Assembly (NCBI GenBank): GCA_019056595.1
Contig: CP036163.1
Coordinates: forward strand, 744,001-808,000
Origin: Pectobacterium atrosepticum
Lineage (GTDB): Bacteria; Pseudomonadota; Gammaproteobacteria; Enterobacterales; Enterobacteriaceae
Direction of reading: 5' to 3'
DNA: 64,000 nucleotides
Of this stretch, positions 28,476 to 38,233 are shown one piece after another. The translations under genes were made by a program, and so were the position numbers. The notes under the pieces are model-generated. The model saw only the letters and a program-made list of their open reading frames with translations. It was not told the DNA's origin and ran no database searches. Position 1 is the stretch's first letter. Each line of letters opens with the position of its first letter.

Positions 28476-29325
28476 AGTAACCTCATGGTAATGAATAGAT
28501 TCAGACAATACACATTGTTAGTAGAGTTAGCCGTCCGACTCGCAATCGTAAGCACCTGCGGTTTATCCTATTTTTCGTCGTGTTGTCTGTGTCTTGATGT
28601 GATGATAATAATTACTCAGGAATATTATTTATTTTTCTATCACGGATAAGCGGTCTCGCCACGGAAACTATTAAATATAACTACCCCTATTTTGTTACAC
28701 GCAACAAAAAGGGGTAGTTTAATCAATGTGGCAGTGAAACAGTTTTCTTTCATACCCCTTCCTATTTTTTAATATCCATTAAACACCGGCCTTGGAGAAA
28801 TAAACTAAATGGACAACATCATGAAAAACACGAAATGTGTCACTAATGAAATTTTTCTTATCAAGAAATTTAGCAAAAATTAATTAACCTCTATAAATCA
28901 CCCGTCGAAAATCATCACTCACACAGTTAATTTAAGTGTATTTGCTTCAAAAATAGACAATGTTATTTTATTTAACGATTTCCTCTGTTCTATCGCCTCT
29001 TCCATCTGCACATCGCGATTTCACCAACCCAGAAGCCCCCTGAACAGTCTGTCGCATTGCCGTTCCAACACGGACTGAACCCGGAAATGTCACGCGCTAC
29101 AGGATTTTGCTTATCCCTCAGTTAAAGCAGCTCTGATAACACATCAAAATTTGACTTTGTTCCGTCAAAATCGCCCAAATTTCATACGTCAGTCATACAT
29201 AAGGAGTATTTTGCAAGAAGCCTCACACTCTATCGTTACGTTTTGTTGTAAAAAAACGACATGTCGTCATTCAACAATCATCAGCGCATGTGTTGATGGA
29301 AAAATAATAATAGAAAGGGGTTTTC
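28476..29325. other. 850-bp intergenic region between the symporter gene and gstA
   Basis: An unusually long AT-rich gap that should contain the symporter promoter (leftward, near 28500-28600) and the gstA promoter (rightward). Apart from the long hairpin at 28681-28717 I found no coding frame with a credible start, no tRNA and no known RNA motif. It may have lost a gene, or host a small RNA. Confidence 0.5.
28681..28717. repeat. Long hairpin in the symporter-gstA gap
   Basis: CTACCCCTATTTTGTT (28681-28696) and AACAAAAAGGGGTAG (28703-28717) form a near-perfect 15-bp stem with one mismatch or bulge and a 6-nt loop (ACACGC). T-rich sequence follows on both strands (TTTAATC to the right, TTATATTTAAT to the left). 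It looks like a terminator with no gene nearby to terminate. Confidence 0.55.
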
Positions 29326-29934
29326 ATGAAACTGTTTTACAAAGCTGAAAGCAGTTCTCTTTTTACACACATCGTTTTGATCGAATCCAAATTGGAGTTC
29401 AAGCTGGAGAAGGTTAATCTGCGCACGAAAAAAACGGAGCGTGGAACCGACTATACCTTCATCAACCCGAAGGGCATGGTGCCAGCGTTAGAGTTAGAGG
29501 ATGGTTCAATCCTGACTGAAGGGGTCGCAATCGCCGAATACATTGCCGATCTGGTTCCGCACTGTAATCTTATTGCTCCTACCGGAAGTATGGCGCGCTA
29601 CCATACGATTGAATGGCTGAACTACATTTCTGCCGAACTGCACAAAACGTTTACGCCGATTTTCCGTCCCGGCACGCCAGAAACGTATAAAGAGCTGTTA
29701 GTTGAATATTTGCAGGTCAAATTCCGTTATATCAATCTAGTACTGAGTGAACAAAACTATCTGGTCGCCAACCGCTTCAGTATCGCCGATGCGTATCTGT
29801 TTACCGTTATGCGCTGGGCGCAGTCGTTAAAACTGGATATGTTCCGCTACCCTGCACTGGCGGCCTATCTCGACCACATCGCCGAGCGCCCTTCCGTCAC
29901 TACCGCGCTTAAAGTTGAAAGGTTGAAAGGATAA
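29326..29934 (+). CDS. gstA: Glutathione S-transferase
   Basis: A 202-residue beta-class glutathione transferase (E. coli GstA 201). The N-terminal thioredoxin-like domain (1-80) contains MKLFYKAESSSLFTHI; note that the beta-class Cys10 of E. coli (GACSL) is replaced here by Ser (SSSL). The cis-Pro block GMVPALELEDG and the GSH-binding LTEGVAIAEYIAD follow. The helical C-terminal domain has ADAYLFTVMRWA. AAAGGGG precedes the ATG. It is convergent with pdxY, as in E. coli. Family assignment is firm; loss of the Cys changes the catalytic residue but does not exclude transferase activity. Confidence 0.9.
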   Translation: MKLFYKAESSSLFTHIVLIESKLEFKLEKVNLRTKKTERGTDYTFINPKGMVPALELEDGSILTEGVAIAEYIADLVPHCNLIAPTGSMARYHTIEWLNYISAELHKTFTPIFRPGTPETYKELLVEYLQVKFRYINLVLSEQNYLVANRFSIADAYLFTVMRWAQSLKLDMFRYPALAAYLDHIAERPSVTTALKVERLKG

Positions 29935-29940
29935 CATGCA

Positions 29941-29967
29941 ATAACGCCCCGAATTTCGGGGCGTTAT
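29941..29967. terminator. Perfect 13-bp hairpin between convergent gstA and pdxY
   Basis: ATAACGCCCCGAA (29941-29953), one-base centre, TTCGGGGCGTTAT (29955-29967). The GC core is flanked by A/T arms on both sides, the usual form of a bidirectional terminator; it lies 6 bp from each gene. Confidence 0.8.
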
Positions 29968-29972
29968 TCGTT

Positions 29973-30833
29973 TCACGACAAGCGAACAGCCTGGAAATGA
30001 TGACGCGGATTGGCAATACCATCCTGAGCAGCAACCAGTTGCAGCTCATATTCATTCATCTCTTTCGTTACCAGCATGACTTCATACACCGCCGCCGTCG
30101 TATGCTCCAGCGCTTTATCCAGCGCGACACCTTTCAGCAAGTTGACCAGCAGTAATCCGCTGGTCAAATCGCCCACACCTACGGGCTGGCGTTCAAATTC
30201 CACCAGCGGGCGGCTGATGTGCCAGGCATCCGTCGGCGTGACCAGCAGCATTTCGAAGCTGTCTTCGCGGCTAGCCGCTCGGCTAAGGTGCTTCACTAGA
30301 ACGATTTTTGGCCCTTTCTCACACAGCGCACGCGCGGTTTCCACGGCTTCTGCCACGTTATGCACGGTACGACCACCGAGCAGCTCCAGCTCAGGCAGAT
30401 TCGGTGCAACAATGTCGGCAGCTAACAACGACTGCTGGCAGTGGAAATCAGACACGCCGGGCGCGACGATACAGCCTTTCTCCGGCGTACCCATAACCGG
30501 ATCGCAGAAGTATAACGCATCAGGATTGGCGGCTTTTACCTGCCGAACAATACCCAGAATATGTTCCCCTTGCTCAGCAGAGCCGATATAACCACTCAGC
30601 ACCGCATTACAGGTCTTCAGTTTGTCGATGTTCGCAATCCCCTGCACCACTTCAGTTAAGTGGCTGGCAGGCATCACACATCCTGTCCAGTGACCGTATT
30701 GGGTATGGTTCGAGAACTGCACTGTATTCAGTGGCCAAACGTTTGCGCCCATCCGACGCATTGGAAACTCTGCCGCACTGTTACCGGCATGACCAAAAAC
30801 GACATGTGACTGGATGGAAAGTATATTTTTCAT
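29973..30833 (-). CDS. pdxY: Pyridoxal kinase
   Basis: Phosphorylates pyridoxal to pyridoxal 5'-phosphate in the salvage pathway. It has 286 residues (E. coli PdxY 287), a ribokinase-fold protein with [19 protein letters not shown] at the N-terminus, the substrate-site [26 protein letters not shown] (about 112-125) and the anion-hole motif [15 protein letters not shown] (about 219-233) with the catalytic Asp. It lies downstream of tyrS with an 84-bp gap containing a terminator hairpin, as in E. coli. Confidence 0.96.
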   Translation of the reverse strand: MKNILSIQSHVVFGHAGNSAAEFPMRRMGANVWPLNTVQFSNHTQYGHWTGCVMPASHLTEVVQGIANIDKLKTCNAVLSGYIGSAEQGEHILGIVRQVKAANPDALYFCDPVMGTPEKGCIVAPGVSDFHCQQSLLAADIVAPNLPELELLGGRTVHNVAEAVETARALCEKGPKIVLVKHLSRAASREDSFEMLLVTPTDAWHISRPLVEFERQPVGVGDLTSGLLLVNLLKGVALDKALEHTTAAVYEVMLVTKEMNEYELQLVAAQDGIANPRHHFQAVRLS

Positions 30834-30876
30834 TAGATATGACTCAAATCCTTGCCAGCGCCTGTGCGCCTCAACT

Positions 30877-30906
30877 TACAAGAAGAAAGGGAGCTCGCGC
30901 TCCCTT
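30877..30906 (-). terminator. Rho-independent terminator of tyrS
   Basis: On the minus strand AAGGGAGC, loop GCGA, GCTCCCTT is followed by TCTTCTTG; it lies 12 bp after the tyrS stop codon. The hairpin separates tyrS from pdxY, so pdxY depends on read-through or its own promoter. Confidence 0.7.
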
Positions 30907-30917
30907 ATCGGTAATGA

Positions 30918-32195
30918 TTATGCTTTCCAGCAGATCAGGCAGTAATGCTTTTTACCACGACGCAGCAAGGTGTAGCGATCAAACAGACGGTCGGAAGCGC
31001 TGAAGATGTATTCAGGATTGGCCTGTTTTTCGCCATTAATCGTTACCGCATTCGAGGAGATCATCGTGCGGGCTTGACCACGTGACGGCACCAGCTCAGC
31101 GCTGACCAGCGCCTGTTGCAAATCAGCACTGTTTTCCAGTTCGATGATAGGCATACCATCTTGCGCCAGTTGGGCAAAATCGTCCTGCGTCATATCCTGC
31201 AACGCGCCAGAGAACAGGCTTTGTGTAATACGACGAGCAGCTTCCAGACCCGCTTCGCCATGTACCATACGGGTGACATCTTCCGCCAGCACGTATTGAG
31301 CGCGCGGCGCTTTGCCGCTGTTTTTGTCTTCTTCTTCCAGCGCGTCGATATTTTCGAGGCTCATGAACGTGAAGAACTTCAGGAAACGATACACATCGGC
31401 ATCCGCCGTGTTGATCCAAAACTGATAGAATTTGTAAGGACTGGTCTTACTGGCATCCAGCCAGATTGCGCCGCCTTCCGTTTTACCGAATTTCGTGCCA
31501 TCAGATTTGGTGATCAACGGAACAGTCAGGCCGTAAACCTGCTTCTGATTCATGCGGCGCGTCAAATCGATACCAGACGTGATGTTGCCCCACTGGTCAG
31601 AACCACCGATTTGCAGTTCGACGTCATGCTGCTTGTTCAGCGAGGCAAAGTCGTATCCCTGCAACAGGTTGTAAGAAAACTCGGTGAACGAAATACCGAC
31701 GTCATCACGGTTTAAACGCTGTTTGACGGCTTCTTTGCTAATCATCTGGTTAACGGAGAAATGCTTGCCGATATCACGCAGAAAATCCAGCACGTTCATG
31801 TTGCCAAACCAGTCATAATTATTGGCGGCAATCGCGCTGTTTTTGCCGCAGTCAAAATCCAGAAACGGAGAGACCTGACGGCGGATTTTTTCTACCCACT
31901 CACCCACAGTTTCAGACGTGTTCAGCTTACGCTCTGTCGCTTTAAAACTGGGGTCACCGATCAGTCCCGTAGCGCCGCCGACCAGCGCAACCGGTTTGTG
32001 GCCGGACAGCTGGAAGCGCTTCAGGCAGAGCAGCGGCACCAGATGCCCCAAATGCAAGCTGTCAGCGGTGGGATCGAAGCCGCAATACAGTGCAATTGGC
32101 CCTTGCGCCAGCCGCTCTGCTAACGCTTCCTCATCCGTCACCTGGGCAATCAAGCCCCGCTCTTGCAATTGTTTAATCAGGTTACTACTCGCCAT
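30918..32195 (-). CDS. tyrS: Tyrosyl-tRNA synthetase
   Basis: Charges tRNA-Tyr with tyrosine. It has 425 residues (E. coli 424) and is nearly identical in layout: class I HIGH-type motif HLGH (about 46-49), tyrosine-binding [13 protein letters not shown] and [19 protein letters not shown]-type loop KFGKTEGG (about 235-242), and a C-terminal S4 RNA-binding domain ([21 protein letters not shown]). The frame is open from 32273, but ATG 32195 begins the conserved [14 protein letters not shown] start. Essential housekeeping gene, within the conserved pdxH-tyrS-pdxY order. Confidence 0.97.
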   Translation of the reverse strand: MASSNLIKQLQERGLIAQVTDEEALAERLAQGPIALYCGFDPTADSLHLGHLVPLLCLKRFQLSGHKPVALVGGATGLIGDPSFKATERKLNTSETVGEWVEKIRRQVSPFLDFDCGKNSAIAANNYDWFGNMNVLDFLRDIGKHFSVNQMISKEAVKQRLNRDDVGISFTEFSYNLLQGYDFASLNKQHDVELQIGGSDQWGNITSGIDLTRRMNQKQVYGLTVPLITKSDGTKFGKTEGGAIWLDASKTSPYKFYQFWINTADADVYRFLKFFTFMSLENIDALEEEDKNSGKAPRAQYVLAEDVTRMVHGEAGLEAARRITQSLFSGALQDMTQDDFAQLAQDGMPIIELENSADLQQALVSAELVPSRGQARTMISSNAVTINGEKQANPEYIFSASDRLFDRYTLLRRGKKHYCLICWKA

Positions 32196-32428
32196 CGATA
32201 ACTCCATTTTTATAAAAAAAGCCGTTACGTTCCCTTTGGGTTTACGCACAAAGCCGTGAGAGATGCACAGCATACCTGTCTGCTGTCACATGATGATTTC
32301 GCTGCCGCATTACCTTACGCAACAGGCCATGAACGCCATATCGCTACGCAACGCCCAGTCAACGCGAAACCTCATAGGATAAAGTGCGGATGATAGGAGC
32401 GCCAGCGTTTAACACGGATATTTCGCGA

Positions 32429-33112
32429 TCAAGGCGCTAAACGATCAATCTGCCAGCTCTCTTCCTGCCGCTGGTAAAAAAACCGGTCATGCAGACGGTG
32501 TTCACCGCCCTGCCAAAATTCGACAGAATCGATAACGACGCGGAAACCTCCCCAGAAACTCGGCAAGGGGACCTCACCGCTTTGAAATTTTTGCTTCAAT
32601 TCCAAAAACTTGCTTTCCAGCACCCCGCGAGCTGAGATTCTGCTGGACTGTTTTGATACCCATGCGCCGATTTGACTGTCTTTCGGGCGACTGTGGAAAT
32701 ATTTCAACACCTCAAGCGCCGGCAGCTTCTCTACGCGCCCCAGCACCATCACTTGCCGTTCCAGCACATGCCAAGGGAACAGCAGGCTGATACGTGGATT
32801 GTTTTCCAGATGATGCGCTTTGCGGCTGCCCATATTGGTATAAAACACCATGCCTTTCTCATCATAGTGTTTAAGCAGAACGATACGCTGATATGGCTGG
32901 CCACGCTCATCAACGGTCGCGACAGACATCGCGGTAGGGTCGGCCAGTTTCGCTTCACAGGCTTGTTTCAGCCAGCGTTCGAACAAGTCCAGCGGGTTAG
33001 CGGGAAGATCACCACGACGAAGCCCACCACGAGTGTATTCACGGCGGATGTCGGCGATATCGGCTGGTTGAATAAGAGGAGTACCGTCAGAGGGGGAGCG
33101 TTCCTGAGTCAT
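32429..33112 (-). CDS. pdxH: Pyridoxamine/pyridoxine 5'-phosphate oxidase
   Basis: FMN-dependent oxidation of PNP or PMP to pyridoxal 5'-phosphate. It has 227 residues (E. coli 218). Visible are [21 protein letters not shown] (about 20-40), the FMN-binding [38 protein letters not shown], and the C-terminal PPxWGG-like SFWGGFRV and [14 protein letters not shown]. The ATG at 33112 ([10 protein letters not shown]) has AGGAT upstream; the 29 residues from 33199 are not family-like. Downstream of mliC by 106 bp. Confidence 0.95.
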   Translation of the reverse strand: MTQERSPSDGTPLIQPADIADIRREYTRGGLRRGDLPANPLDLFERWLKQACEAKLADPTAMSVATVDERGQPYQRIVLLKHYDEKGMVFYTNMGSRKAHHLENNPRISLLFPWHVLERQVMVLGRVEKLPALEVLKYFHSRPKDSQIGAWVSKQSSRISARGVLESKFLELKQKFQSGEVPLPSFWGGFRVVIDSVEFWQGGEHRLHDRFFYQRQEESWQIDRLAP

Positions 33113-33218
33113 AATATCCTGCTGTCGCAATGTCGGGCCAGAAGCGGGGAAAATCCCATTCTGCTCCCGTACCCGAAAAATCGCAATCAGCAGTAACACT
33201 GCAACCGTGCGGCGTCAG

Positions 33219-33536
33219 TTACATCGTTGCCAGCACACAATCATCGACGATAACCCGTTCACCCCGCTGGATAAATGCACGATCGCCTTTACTCCAGAAT
33301 GTGTAGGTATCATTGCTATATCTGACACCAGAAGCGGACACCACTTGGGGCAGGATGAGACGTTCACCGTCCAGTAGGAAACTCACCTGCGAAGGCGCTT
33401 CCCTCCCCTGCTGTAGCGTAACGGTTAGTGGCATCGTGCCACATTGATAATGCAGCGTTTCCACTGTCTGTTTATGACCAAAATAGCTGCATCCGCTCAG
33501 CAGAATCAGCGCTGCCCCTGTCAGCAATCGTTTCAT
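33219..33536 (-). CDS. mliC: Membrane-bound lysozyme inhibitor of C-type lysozyme
   Basis: A 105-residue lipoprotein (E. coli MliC/YdhA 109) that inhibits C-type lysozymes from the periplasmic face of the outer membrane. The lipobox LLSGC gives Cys16. The mature domain has the two cysteines (YQCGTMPLTV and DDCVLATM) that form the domain disulfide, and the lysozyme-contacting loop SGVRYSNDTYTFWSKGDRAFI with the conserved Ser and Lys. Same position as in E. coli between anmK and pdxH. Confidence 0.9.
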   Translation of the reverse strand: MKRLLTGAALILLSGCSYFGHKQTVETLHYQCGTMPLTVTLQQGREAPSQVSFLLDGERLILPQVVSASGVRYSNDTYTFWSKGDRAFIQRGERVIVDDCVLATM

Positions 33537-33633
33537 TTTTTTCTCCTGTTATTCTTGTCAATGGCGGCAACTCACGCTGCCGCTCATTCAAGTTTAACAA
33601 GAGGATAACGATGAACCTCTCGGCAAAATCTGA

Positions 33634-34746
33634 TTAATCCACGTTAACCGGATAAATCGCACCTAACACCGTTTCCTGACTCGCTCCCGTGACAGACGGC
33701 AGATTACCCGGCAATCCCGATAGCGTACGCGACGCCAGCCAGGCAAATGCCAGCGCTTCCATATCATCGCCGTTCACGCCACACTCATCGGTCGTGCTGA
33801 CTTCGATGCCCGGCAGCAGGGCCGAGAGACGCGCCATGATGAGTGGATTATGCGCACCACCGCCACAAACTAATAAGCGTTCACATCCACCGACCAGCAG
33901 CACTTGGTCGGCGATGCTTATGGCCGTTAACTCAACCAGCGTCGCCTGAACATCCTGCGGCGCTATCGGCGGCAAGCCAGCCAACATTCTTTCGAGCCAG
34001 CCCAGGTTGAAATACTCACGTCCGGTGCTTTTCGGTGCTCGTAACGCAAAGTAAGGATCGGTCAACATCCGGCGCAGCAGTAACGGGTTCGCCTGTCCGT
34101 TTATCGCCCACAGGGCGTCTTTATCATACGGTTGCGCGCAGTGCCGCCAGATCCAAGCATCCAGCAGCATATTCCCAGGCCCGGTATCGTAGCCGCGCAC
34201 AGGCGCCCCCGGCACCAGCAGCGACAAATTGGCGATTCCCCCGATGTTAAGCACGATACGGCGCTCAACGGGGTGCAATAGTAACGCGTGATGGAATGAT
34301 GGCACCAGCGGAGCACCCTGCCCGCCATAAGCCAAATCGCGGCGTCGAAAATCCCCTATGGTCGTGATGCCAGTCAAGGCGGCAACGCGGTTGTTATCAC
34401 CTATCTGCAACGTACAGGGTGCTTCGCCCGTGGGCTCATGCCAGACCGTCTGCCCATGGCAGCCAATCGCAGTAATACCCTGCGCCCTCAGGCCCGTCTC
34501 TTTAAGCAGCGTCAGCACTGCTTCGGCAAACAAGATTCCCAGACGCGTATCCAACTGGCCCAGCGCTGACAACGTCACCGCCTGCCCCTGACACATCCCC
34601 AAGATAGCCATTTTGATATCCTGCGGTATCGGGTGGCAGTAGCGGGCCTGCTGAGCCACTGTATGTTCGTCAATCGCGGCTAGCACGACATCCACACCAT
34701 CAAGACTGGTGCCGGACATCACGCCAATATATCTGCCTGATCTCAT
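33634..34746 (-). CDS. anmK: Anhydro-N-acetylmuramic acid kinase
   Basis: Recycles cell-wall sugar: converts 1,6-anhydro-MurNAc to MurNAc 6-phosphate with ATP. It has 370 residues (E. coli 369) with the ATP-binding [19 protein letters not shown] at the N-terminus, [11 protein letters not shown] (about 94-104), the catalytic [17 protein letters not shown] (about 138-154) and [10 protein letters not shown]-type and [13 protein letters not shown] blocks. Located between mliC and the divergent slyB as in E. coli. Confidence 0.96.
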   Translation of the reverse strand: MRSGRYIGVMSGTSLDGVDVVLAAIDEHTVAQQARYCHPIPQDIKMAILGMCQGQAVTLSALGQLDTRLGILFAEAVLTLLKETGLRAQGITAIGCHGQTVWHEPTGEAPCTLQIGDNNRVAALTGITTIGDFRRRDLAYGGQGAPLVPSFHHALLLHPVERRIVLNIGGIANLSLLVPGAPVRGYDTGPGNMLLDAWIWRHCAQPYDKDALWAINGQANPLLLRRMLTDPYFALRAPKSTGREYFNLGWLERMLAGLPPIAPQDVQATLVELTAISIADQVLLVGGCERLLVCGGGAHNPLIMARLSALLPGIEVSTTDECGVNGDDMEALAFAWLASRTLSGLPGNLPSVTGASQETVLGAIYPVNVD

Positions 34747-34942
34747 TATGTAGCCTTTGCCTCTATGGAATAAAAAGAGAACATCGATAACAACCGTTAT
34801 GTCGAGAATAAAAATAGCACGTTAACACGCTGAATTATTAAATTTTTTGTGTTTTTTGCCACACGGGTTAGGTTTTAACCAAAAGTAGTTTTTTGATAAT
34901 ATTTGCTACAAAAAAAGCCCTTTCTCGTGTTATTTACCCCTC

Positions 34943-34959
34943 TGTTTATACGCAATTTA
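34943..34959 (+). promoter_or_regulatory. Possible PhoP box upstream of slyB
   Basis: TGTTTA (34943-34948), 5-bp spacer, AATTTA (34954-34959): a direct hexamer repeat matching the (T/G)GTTTA-N5-(T/G)GTTTA PhoP consensus, with two mismatches in the second half. A -10-like TATATT follows at 34970-34975, at the distance usual for PhoP-activated promoters. slyB is a PhoP target in E. coli and Salmonella. The 350-bp gap also contains the leftward anmK promoter. Confidence 0.45.
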
Positions 34960-35096
34960 AGCGCACTATTATATTCTGCAAAAAAGAGTAAAAAGAGTGG
35001 CATGCTACACTGAGCCAGACCATAATTTATTGGTATAACACTGCGTCGGCCGAGGCTGAGCCAGCCCGACATATTCGCTATTAAGGAGTTTGTATT

Positions 35097-35564
35097 ATGA
35101 TGAAGCGTTTGCTTGTGGTTACCCTTGCTGGTATCACGCTGGCTGGTTGTGCTAATACCAGTACGCTTTCCGGTGATGTGTACAGTGCATCCGAAGCTAA
35201 ACAGGTGCAGACCGTGACTTACGGTACCATCGTTTCTATGCGTCCGGTTCAGATTCAGGCAGGAGAAGATTCTAACGTTATCGGCGCTCTGGGCGGTGCT
35301 GTATTGGGTGGTTTCCTGGGCAACACTATCGGCGGCGGGTCTGGTCGTAGTCTAGCGACAGCGGCGGGTGCAGTGGCAGGTGGTGTAGCGGGTCAAAGCG
35401 CAACGGGTGCACTGAATCGTACACAGGGCGTAGAGCTGGAAATCCGCCGTGATGACGGCAGTACCATTATGGTGGTGCAAAAACAAGGCGATACGAAATT
35501 CAGCGCAGGTCAACGCGTTGCTATGGCCAGCAATGGCCGCAGTATCACCGTCTCTCCACGCTAA
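35097..35564 (+). CDS. slyB: Outer membrane lipoprotein SlyB
   Basis: A 155-residue lipoprotein (E. coli SlyB 155) with a glycine-zipper domain, reported to help maintain the outer membrane under PhoP-inducing stress. The lipobox LAGC gives Cys18, followed by ANTSTLSGDVYSASEAKQVQ. The glycine-zipper is GALGGAVLGGFLGNTIGGGSGRSLATAAGAVAGGVAG (about 62-98), and the C-terminal domain has ELEIRRDDGSTIMVVQK. ATG 35097 has AAGGAG upstream. It is convergent with slyA. Confidence 0.95.
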   Translation: MMKRLLVVTLAGITLAGCANTSTLSGDVYSASEAKQVQTVTYGTIVSMRPVQIQAGEDSNVIGALGGAVLGGFLGNTIGGGSGRSLATAAGAVAGGVAGQSATGALNRTQGVELEIRRDDGSTIMVVQKQGDTKFSAGQRVAMASNGRSITVSPR

Positions 35565-35570
35565 TTGTTG

Positions 35571-35605
35571 TGTGACGATCGCCGCTATCTGTGGCGCTCG
35601 TCACA
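35571..35605. terminator. Hairpin downstream of slyB
   Basis: TGTGACGA (35571-35578) and TCGTCACA (35598-35605), with an inner CGCC/GGCG stem; it lies 6 bp after the slyB stop codon. No strong T run follows. Confidence 0.6.
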
Positions 35606-35696
35606 ACGAATAATCAACTCCCGGAATAAATAACCAATAGCAGGTATCGGTAATCTTGCCGGGATTTAATTCTCCCTTTGCGTAACCCAAATTTAG

Positions 35697-36137
35697 CTAC
35701 GCTTGATTCTCATGTAATGCCAATATATTTTTCTCAAGACGCGCAACCAGCAGCGCTAATTCATCAACCTGCTCCGGCGTAATACCAAATAACACTTCAC
35801 TACGTGTATGACTAATTACCCCATCGACTGCCTGTATTATCGGTTCTGCTGATTCGGTCAGCATAATACGTTTTGCTCGGCGATCGTGCGCACAAACGTG
35901 GCGAGTGATTAACCCCTTCTCCTCAAGCTGATCCAATGTTCGGACTAATGAGGGTTGCTCAATACCTATTGCTTTGGCTAGTTGAATCTGCGACTGGCCA
36001 GGGGGTAAATGGTATATGTTATGCAACGTGACCCAATGCGTCTGGGTCAGTTCAAGTGGTTTTAATCGATGATCGACCAGCGCACGCCACACGCGCACCA
36101 GACGGGCTAAATCAGATCCTAATGGCAATTCCATCAC
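35697..36137 (-). CDS. slyA: MarR-family transcriptional regulator SlyA (Hor/Rap type)
   Basis: A 146-residue winged-helix regulator of the SlyA branch of MarR proteins. It matches E. coli SlyA from [38 protein letters not shown] to [18 protein letters not shown], with the recognition helix [21 protein letters not shown] at about residues 50-70. In Pectobacterium carotovorum the orthologue (Hor) controls exoenzymes and antibiotic production, and Rap does likewise in Serratia, so this is probably a global virulence regulator (from memory of the family). Two adjacent ATG codons exist at 36137 and 36134. Confidence 0.94.
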   Translation of the reverse strand: MMELPLGSDLARLVRVWRALVDHRLKPLELTQTHWVTLHNIYHLPPGQSQIQLAKAIGIEQPSLVRTLDQLEEKGLITRHVCAHDRRAKRIMLTESAEPIIQAVDGVISHTRSEVLFGITPEQVDELALLVARLEKNILALHENQA

Positions 36138-36364
36138 CTTTCCTTATTGTTAGCACACTAAGTTATATCCCTGGATTGCAATCAACTCTGATTTATAAGA
36201 ATAAAAAACGATTTTGTTATCGTAAAAAATAGAACCTTAACGGAAGTGGATTCTATCAAATAAAAATATTTTAAAAATGATCTTAGCCTTATTTTATTCA
36301 ATCGGACGCTTCTGCGTTGCTTAAACAAAATTTCACGTAAATAGATCATCTAAGACAAGAAGAC

Positions 36365-36604
36365 TTAAAACAACGATGGCTGATGGGACTCTGCTAACGC
36401 ATCGGCTTTCTCTGAACGCTGTAACCGTTTCATTCTCTGCCGACACAAACGCAGCACATCCTGTTTCTGCGCATCACTCATTTGGCCCCAACTAAAGCGC
36501 TCATTACGATTGCGAAAGCAACCGCGACAATATCCGCGCTCATCCGTCTGACAAATACCACGGCATGGATTAGGGACAACAAAGAGTTCAAGTTGCTCTG
36601 GCAC
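36365..36604 (-). CDS. ydhL: DUF1289 family protein YdhL
   Basis: A 79-residue cysteine-rich protein with the DUF1289 pattern NPCRGICQTDERGYCRGCFRN (about residues 12-32), probably a metal site, then WGQMSDAQKQDVLRLCRQRM. E. coli YdhL is also 79 residues and ends in the same QPSLF. The start is a GTG at 36604 preceded by AGGAGG; the longer frame up to 36730 begins with residues foreign to the family. Function unknown. Confidence 0.88.
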   Translation of the reverse strand: MPEQLELFVVPNPCRGICQTDERGYCRGCFRNRNERFSWGQMSDAQKQDVLRLCRQRMKRLQRSEKADALAESHQPSLF

Positions 36605-36893
36605 AACACCTCCTGCTACAACTCTATTTATTGAAGCCCTGTTCTTTACTGCTGGCAAGCCCAAACGGACAGTCACAATGAAAATAATTAGGTAACCATT
36701 GTAATAACTGACGATTTTTTTTACACGCAAGGTAGCCTAAAACTGACCCAGCGCGCTATTTACCCCTCCTGATAGTACGTTTTAACACAAACCTCACTGC
36801 AGTGTCGCCTTTTTAGCATCAACCCAACGGCTTGGACTCAACAGAGCCACAACGCTATACTTCCCTTTTGTTGCACTTTTTAACGAGGACACT

Positions 36894-37301
36894 ATGCGTT
36901 TACTTCACACCATGCTGCGTGTTGGCGATTTACAACGTTCTATTGATTTCTATACCCAGATTTTGGGAATGCGCGTACTGCGCACCAGCGAGAATACCGA
37001 GTACAAATACACGCTAGCTTTCGTCGGTTATACCGAAGAGAGCGAGGGTGCGGTTATCGAGCTGACCTACAATTGGGGCGTCGACAGCTACGATCTGGGC
37101 AATGCCTATGGTCATATCGCGTTGGGCGTTGATGATGTTGCCGCAACATGTGAGCGTATCCGTAAGGCAGGTGGCAATGTGACACGTGAGGCCGGCCCAG
37201 TCAAAGGCGGCACGACCGTTATCGCATTCATCGAGGATCCAGATGGTTATAAAATCGAATTGATCGAAAATGCCCACGCTGGTAGCGGCATCGGCCACTA
37301 A
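36894..37301 (+). CDS. gloA: Lactoylglutathione lyase (glyoxalase I)
   Basis: Converts the hemithioacetal of methylglyoxal and glutathione to S-lactoylglutathione. It has 135 residues, the same as E. coli GloA, with two beta-alpha-beta-beta-beta modules. The Ni(II) ligands are visible: His5 (MRLLHTMLR), Glu56 (AVIELTYN), His74 ([10 protein letters not shown]) and Glu122 (YKIELIEN). AACGAGG precedes the ATG. A terminator hairpin follows, then rnt, as in E. coli. Confidence 0.96.
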   Translation: MRLLHTMLRVGDLQRSIDFYTQILGMRVLRTSENTEYKYTLAFVGYTEESEGAVIELTYNWGVDSYDLGNAYGHIALGVDDVAATCERIRKAGGNVTREAGPVKGGTTVIAFIEDPDGYKIELIENAHAGSGIGH

Positions 37302-37314
37302 TATCCTGCGCAAT

Positions 37315-37345
37315 ACAGGTGCTGCATCGGCACCTGTTCTTCTCT
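37315..37345 (+). terminator. Rho-independent terminator of gloA
   Basis: ACAGGTGC (37315-37322), 7-nt loop, GCACCTGT (37330-37337), followed by TCTTCTCT; 13 bp after the gloA stop codon. Confidence 0.65.
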
Positions 37346-37450
37346 CCTCCTCTACCACTTCCGCCATGTGAAATGGCAACGGGCATGCTGCATCTCCAGC
37401 CAAAATTTGCAATAATGCGCGCTGCGTTTTGCTAACAATTTAAGAGACAA

Positions 37451-38122
37451 ATGGCTGATAAAAGTGATCTGAACGCCCTGAGCGGCCGTTTTCGTGGGTT
37501 TTACCCGGTAGTGATTGATGTTGAAACCGCCGGATTTAATGCGAAAACCGATGCCTTGCTGGAAGTCGCGGCGGTAACATTAAAAATGGATCAAGACGGT
37601 TGGTTGCAGCCAGATGAAACGCTACATTTTCATGTTGAGCCATTCGAAGGCGCAATTCTGGAACCCGCCGCGCTGGCATTTAACGGTATTGACCCCACCA
37701 ACCCGCTTCGCGGCGCGGTAAGCGAATACGATGCGTTGCATGAAATTTTCAAAGTCGTGCGTAAAGGGATCAAAGATCGAGGCTGTAACCGTGCGATTAT
37801 CGTGGCGCATAATGCCACGTTCGATCACAGCTTTATGGCAGCAGCAGCGGAGCGCTGTAGCCTGAAGCGTAACCCGTTTCACCCTTTCGCTACCTTCGAT
37901 ACCGCAGCACTCAGCGGGCTGGTTTTAGGCCAAACGGTTCTTGCTAAAGCCTGTATTACCGCTGGTATTGCGTTTGACTCCAGTCAGGCGCACTCCGCGC
38001 TGTATGACACTAATCAGACCGCATTATTGTTCTGTGAGTTGGTTAACCGCTGGAAACGTCTGGGCGGATGGCCGCTTGCGCTGGAAGAAAGTTCGCTGGA
38101 AGACACATCAGCCGAAGACTGA
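37451..38122 (+). CDS. rnt: Ribonuclease T
   Basis: A DEDDh 3'-5' exoribonuclease that trims tRNA and other stable RNA 3' ends. It has 223 residues (E. coli 215). Exo [10 protein letters not shown] (Asp23, Glu25); Exo [14 protein letters not shown] (about 118-129); Exo [17 protein letters not shown] with the catalytic His and Asp (about 181-194). In E. coli lhr follows; here lhr is absent and grxD comes next, convergently. Confidence 0.96.
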   Translation: MADKSDLNALSGRFRGFYPVVIDVETAGFNAKTDALLEVAAVTLKMDQDGWLQPDETLHFHVEPFEGAILEPAALAFNGIDPTNPLRGAVSEYDALHEIFKVVRKGIKDRGCNRAIIVAHNATFDHSFMAAAAERCSLKRNPFHPFATFDTAALSGLVLGQTVLAKACITAGIAFDSSQAHSALYDTNQTALLFCELVNRWKRLGGWPLALEESSLEDTSAED

Positions 38123-38143
38123 GACGACGGGAAAGATCGAGAT

Positions 38144-38170
38144 CAAAAAACGGGTGCCATAAGGCACCCG
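38144..38170 (-). terminator. Rho-independent terminator of grxD (bidirectional position)
   Basis: CGGGTGCC (38151-38158), loop ATAA, GGCACCCG (38163-38170). On the minus strand it is followed by TTTTTT; on the plus strand it lies 28 bp after the rnt stop but lacks a T run, so it mainly serves leftward transcription of grxD. Confidence 0.8.
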
Positions 38171-38233
38171 CTGGAAAGATTAACACTCGCAGCATAACGA
38201 CGTTTCGTATCGTCATTATGTTGATAAAAGCTA

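Noticed and set aside
30076-30591. Plus-strand 171-codon frame opposite pdxY
   Set aside because: Fully antisense to a conserved gene, serine/arginine-rich composition and no recognised family.
31116-31715. Plus-strand 199-codon frame opposite tyrS
   Set aside because: Entirely within a highly conserved essential gene; the frame is open as a by-product of codon bias.
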